NCBI GenBank assembly: GCA_004154925.1
Contig: QJNS01000004.1
Span: 310,001-374,000, forward strand
Reading direction: 5' to 3'
DNA from: Monosporascus cannonballus
Lineage: Eukaryota; Ascomycota; Sordariomycetes; Xylariales
DNA: 64,000 bases
Each line of letters opens with the position of its first letter. The first letter of the stretch is position 1. Below, piece after piece: positions 62,584-64,000 of the stretch. Under the pieces are notes generated by a model. It saw only the letters and a list, made by a program, of their open reading frames with translations. It ran no database searches and had not been told where the DNA came from. Made by a program: the position numbers and the translations under genes.

Positions 62584-62934
62584 GATTATGACCAAACAGG
62601 GTGCGGCCTCCAAAAAGGATCGCAACGGGAAAATGAGTAACCCGTATAGGTCGAATCACGTAATAGCTCGACAGGATCTATCGTAAAGCCCATAAAGCCA
62701 GGCTTAATGAGGTCGAGAAAACAAAATATAATACGCTTATTTTTTTATAATATAAATAATATTAACTTATAATACTTATTAATACTAATCGTTTCAAATA
62801 TAATCTTAAGCATTTTTAATATTATAAGAAATAATATATTATTATATTTATTACTTAGAAATTTACGTCATTCTTATTAACATAGACCTGTACGACTAAA
62901 GTTTAATAAATAATTAAAACATTTCGTCTTTATA
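62584..62934 (+). repeat. 5' LTR of gypsy H with a different U3
   Basis: About 351 bp. The right half matches the other gypsy LTRs. The left half (62584-62720) has an unrelated, GC-normal U3 with GGGTGCGGCCTCC and AGGTCGAATCACG. The start is uncertain by about 5 bases. Confidence 0.7.
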
Positions 62935-63119
62935 CGTTATAAGCTTTTATCTAATAATATTGTTAAACTTTGAGCAATATCGCCGACATTATATTTACTA
63001 GCCAGTAATCTAAATAACCTATTTACCAGGTCTCTAATAACCCGGGTATCGGAATAAAATCCGGAAAAGGAACAGGAACAGTTTTGTCTTTTTTGTAAAA
63101 AAGCCTTTCGACGCCTGGA

Positions 63120-63480
63120 TGTTATAAATAAACATATTCTTTACCTTAAAAAGAGCAATAATAACATTACGACGTCCTTTTAAGCTGCCTATAAAAAATT
63201 GGAGAAAAAGAGAAAAGTTTCCGAAACTGGAAAACCTTTTCGAACGGACTAGATTATTTAGCTGAACTTTATCAAGGAACCAAAAAACGTTCCTAAGCCT
63301 CTTAAGCCAAACCTTTTTGACGGAACCTCGACCAAATTACATTTATTTCTAACTTAATGCTGAACATATTTTAGGTACCCCTTTATTCGATTAATTACGC
63401 TTATTACATAAATCAAATTCGCGATCGGACAATTTATCGAAAATACGGTTATTTGGTTTCAGCGCGTTATAAAGAAGAAT
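63120..63480 (+). pseudogene. Gypsy H gag remnant
   Basis: The frame reads LFDGTSTKLHLFLT (about 63315-63356), preceded by a lysine-rich coiled segment and followed by fragments of the Gag core. FDGTxxKLxxFL is the start of the retrotransposon Gag domain. It is the clearest gag in the window, yet stops appear within 20 codons. Confidence 0.7.
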
Positions 63481-64000
63481 GCGAAATTATTAATCGCGAA
63501 ACAAAATCGGGGAATAATACGGATTTATAACGATTGCGAATAATTTAAGCATATATAAATAAAAGCTTTCCAAAGAATGAATGAAAAAACAAAACCCGAA
63601 AGTTAGATCTAGTAATTATAATAAAAGGGATTAATATTTAATTATGGTAATACGTTCGTTTAACTGGCTTTTAAGCTAAATTAAACACAAAAAGAATTAA
63701 TACCTAAATTTTGCGACGACCTCAAAAAATATACGAAAATGTTTTAAAACTTAATTAATCTACTTACTTATTAAATTGTAGCGACATGATAGTCAAAATC
63801 GGCGATCCACAATATACCTGGCGTACTAAAGGAATTAAAAGAAAAAGATAATAACAGATACCGATATACGGTTAATATTAACGTTTTTAACGTAGTAACA
63901 CTGTTTACGACATAGAACCAGAACTTATAGATCTAAGGGCCACTTATAGGAAAAACTGGAATCAGACCAAATATTTTAATTATTATTGTCAGCTAGTAGA

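Larger units (their letters stand above)
62584..64000 (+). mobile_element. Gypsy-type LTR retrotransposon H, 5' part, runs off the window
   Basis: The 5' LTR (about 62584-62934) is followed by the leader common to this family (GTTAAACTTTGAGCAATATC at about 62963) and gag sequence up to the window edge. It matches gypsy C base for base in order, with fewer mutations. It interrupts gypsy G. The 3' end and TSD are outside the window. Confidence 0.82.

Overview
The window looks like a chromosome segment of a filamentous ascomycete (Pezizomycotina, probably Sordariomycetes). The evidence is short 60-140 bp GT-AG introns with CTAAC/CTGAC-like branch sites, protein sequences typical of that group, and a very sharp split into two base compositions. 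Positions 1 to about 7,700 are GC-balanced and gene-bearing. Positions about 7,800 to 64,000 are extremely AT-rich and TA-rich. In this second part, paired repeat copies differ almost only by C-to-T and G-to-A transitions, the signature of repeat-induced point mutation (RIP).

Gene part: the 3' end of an F-box-like fungal protein (1-777, +); the exosome core subunit Rrp41/Ski6 (1501-2483, +, one intron); an ER thioredoxin-fold protein disulfide isomerase with one CGHC site and a C-terminal HDEL (4231-2684, -, one intron); and the ESCRT-III/Vps4 cofactor Vta1 (5052-6538, +, three introns). The PDI and VTA1 genes are divergent and share an 820 bp intergenic region. RRP41 and PDI converge. A frameshifted C-terminal remnant of an AA9 lytic polysaccharide monooxygenase lies at 7,354-7,578 on the minus strand, next to the compartment boundary.

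Repeat part: 56 kb without a believable host gene, made of nested, RIP-mutated transposons that I could largely unpick by target-site duplications (TSDs). Gypsy E (8,147-35,764, minus) is the outermost shell of the left half. It is split by gypsy B (12,151-24,517, minus; TSD tctat/tctgt), by a 150 bp solo LTR (24,554-24,703; TSD ggtaa/agtaa), by gypsy A (24,822-31,716, minus; TSD ctaat) and by a Tc1/mariner element (33,716-35,112; TA). Gypsy B is itself split by a Ty1/copia element (14,496-19,973, plus; TSD ctatc/ctact). With insertions removed, E, B, A, C and D are all 6.8-6.9 kb, which supports the reconstruction.

Further right are gypsy D (39,797-46,646, minus; TSD gcaac), a short two-LTR element F (49,258-50,772; TSD aatta/aattg), gypsy G (from 50,973, minus) carrying gypsy C (53,254-60,131, plus), and gypsy H (62,584 to the window end, plus), which interrupts G. 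The stretches 35,765-39,796 and 46,652-49,257 are older, unclassified decayed sequence with one likely pogo/Fot1 transposase remnant.

I found no evidence of an undescribed gene system. The main interest is the nesting record, the LTRs that share one end but have different U3 halves, the short element F, and the gene-to-repeat boundary.
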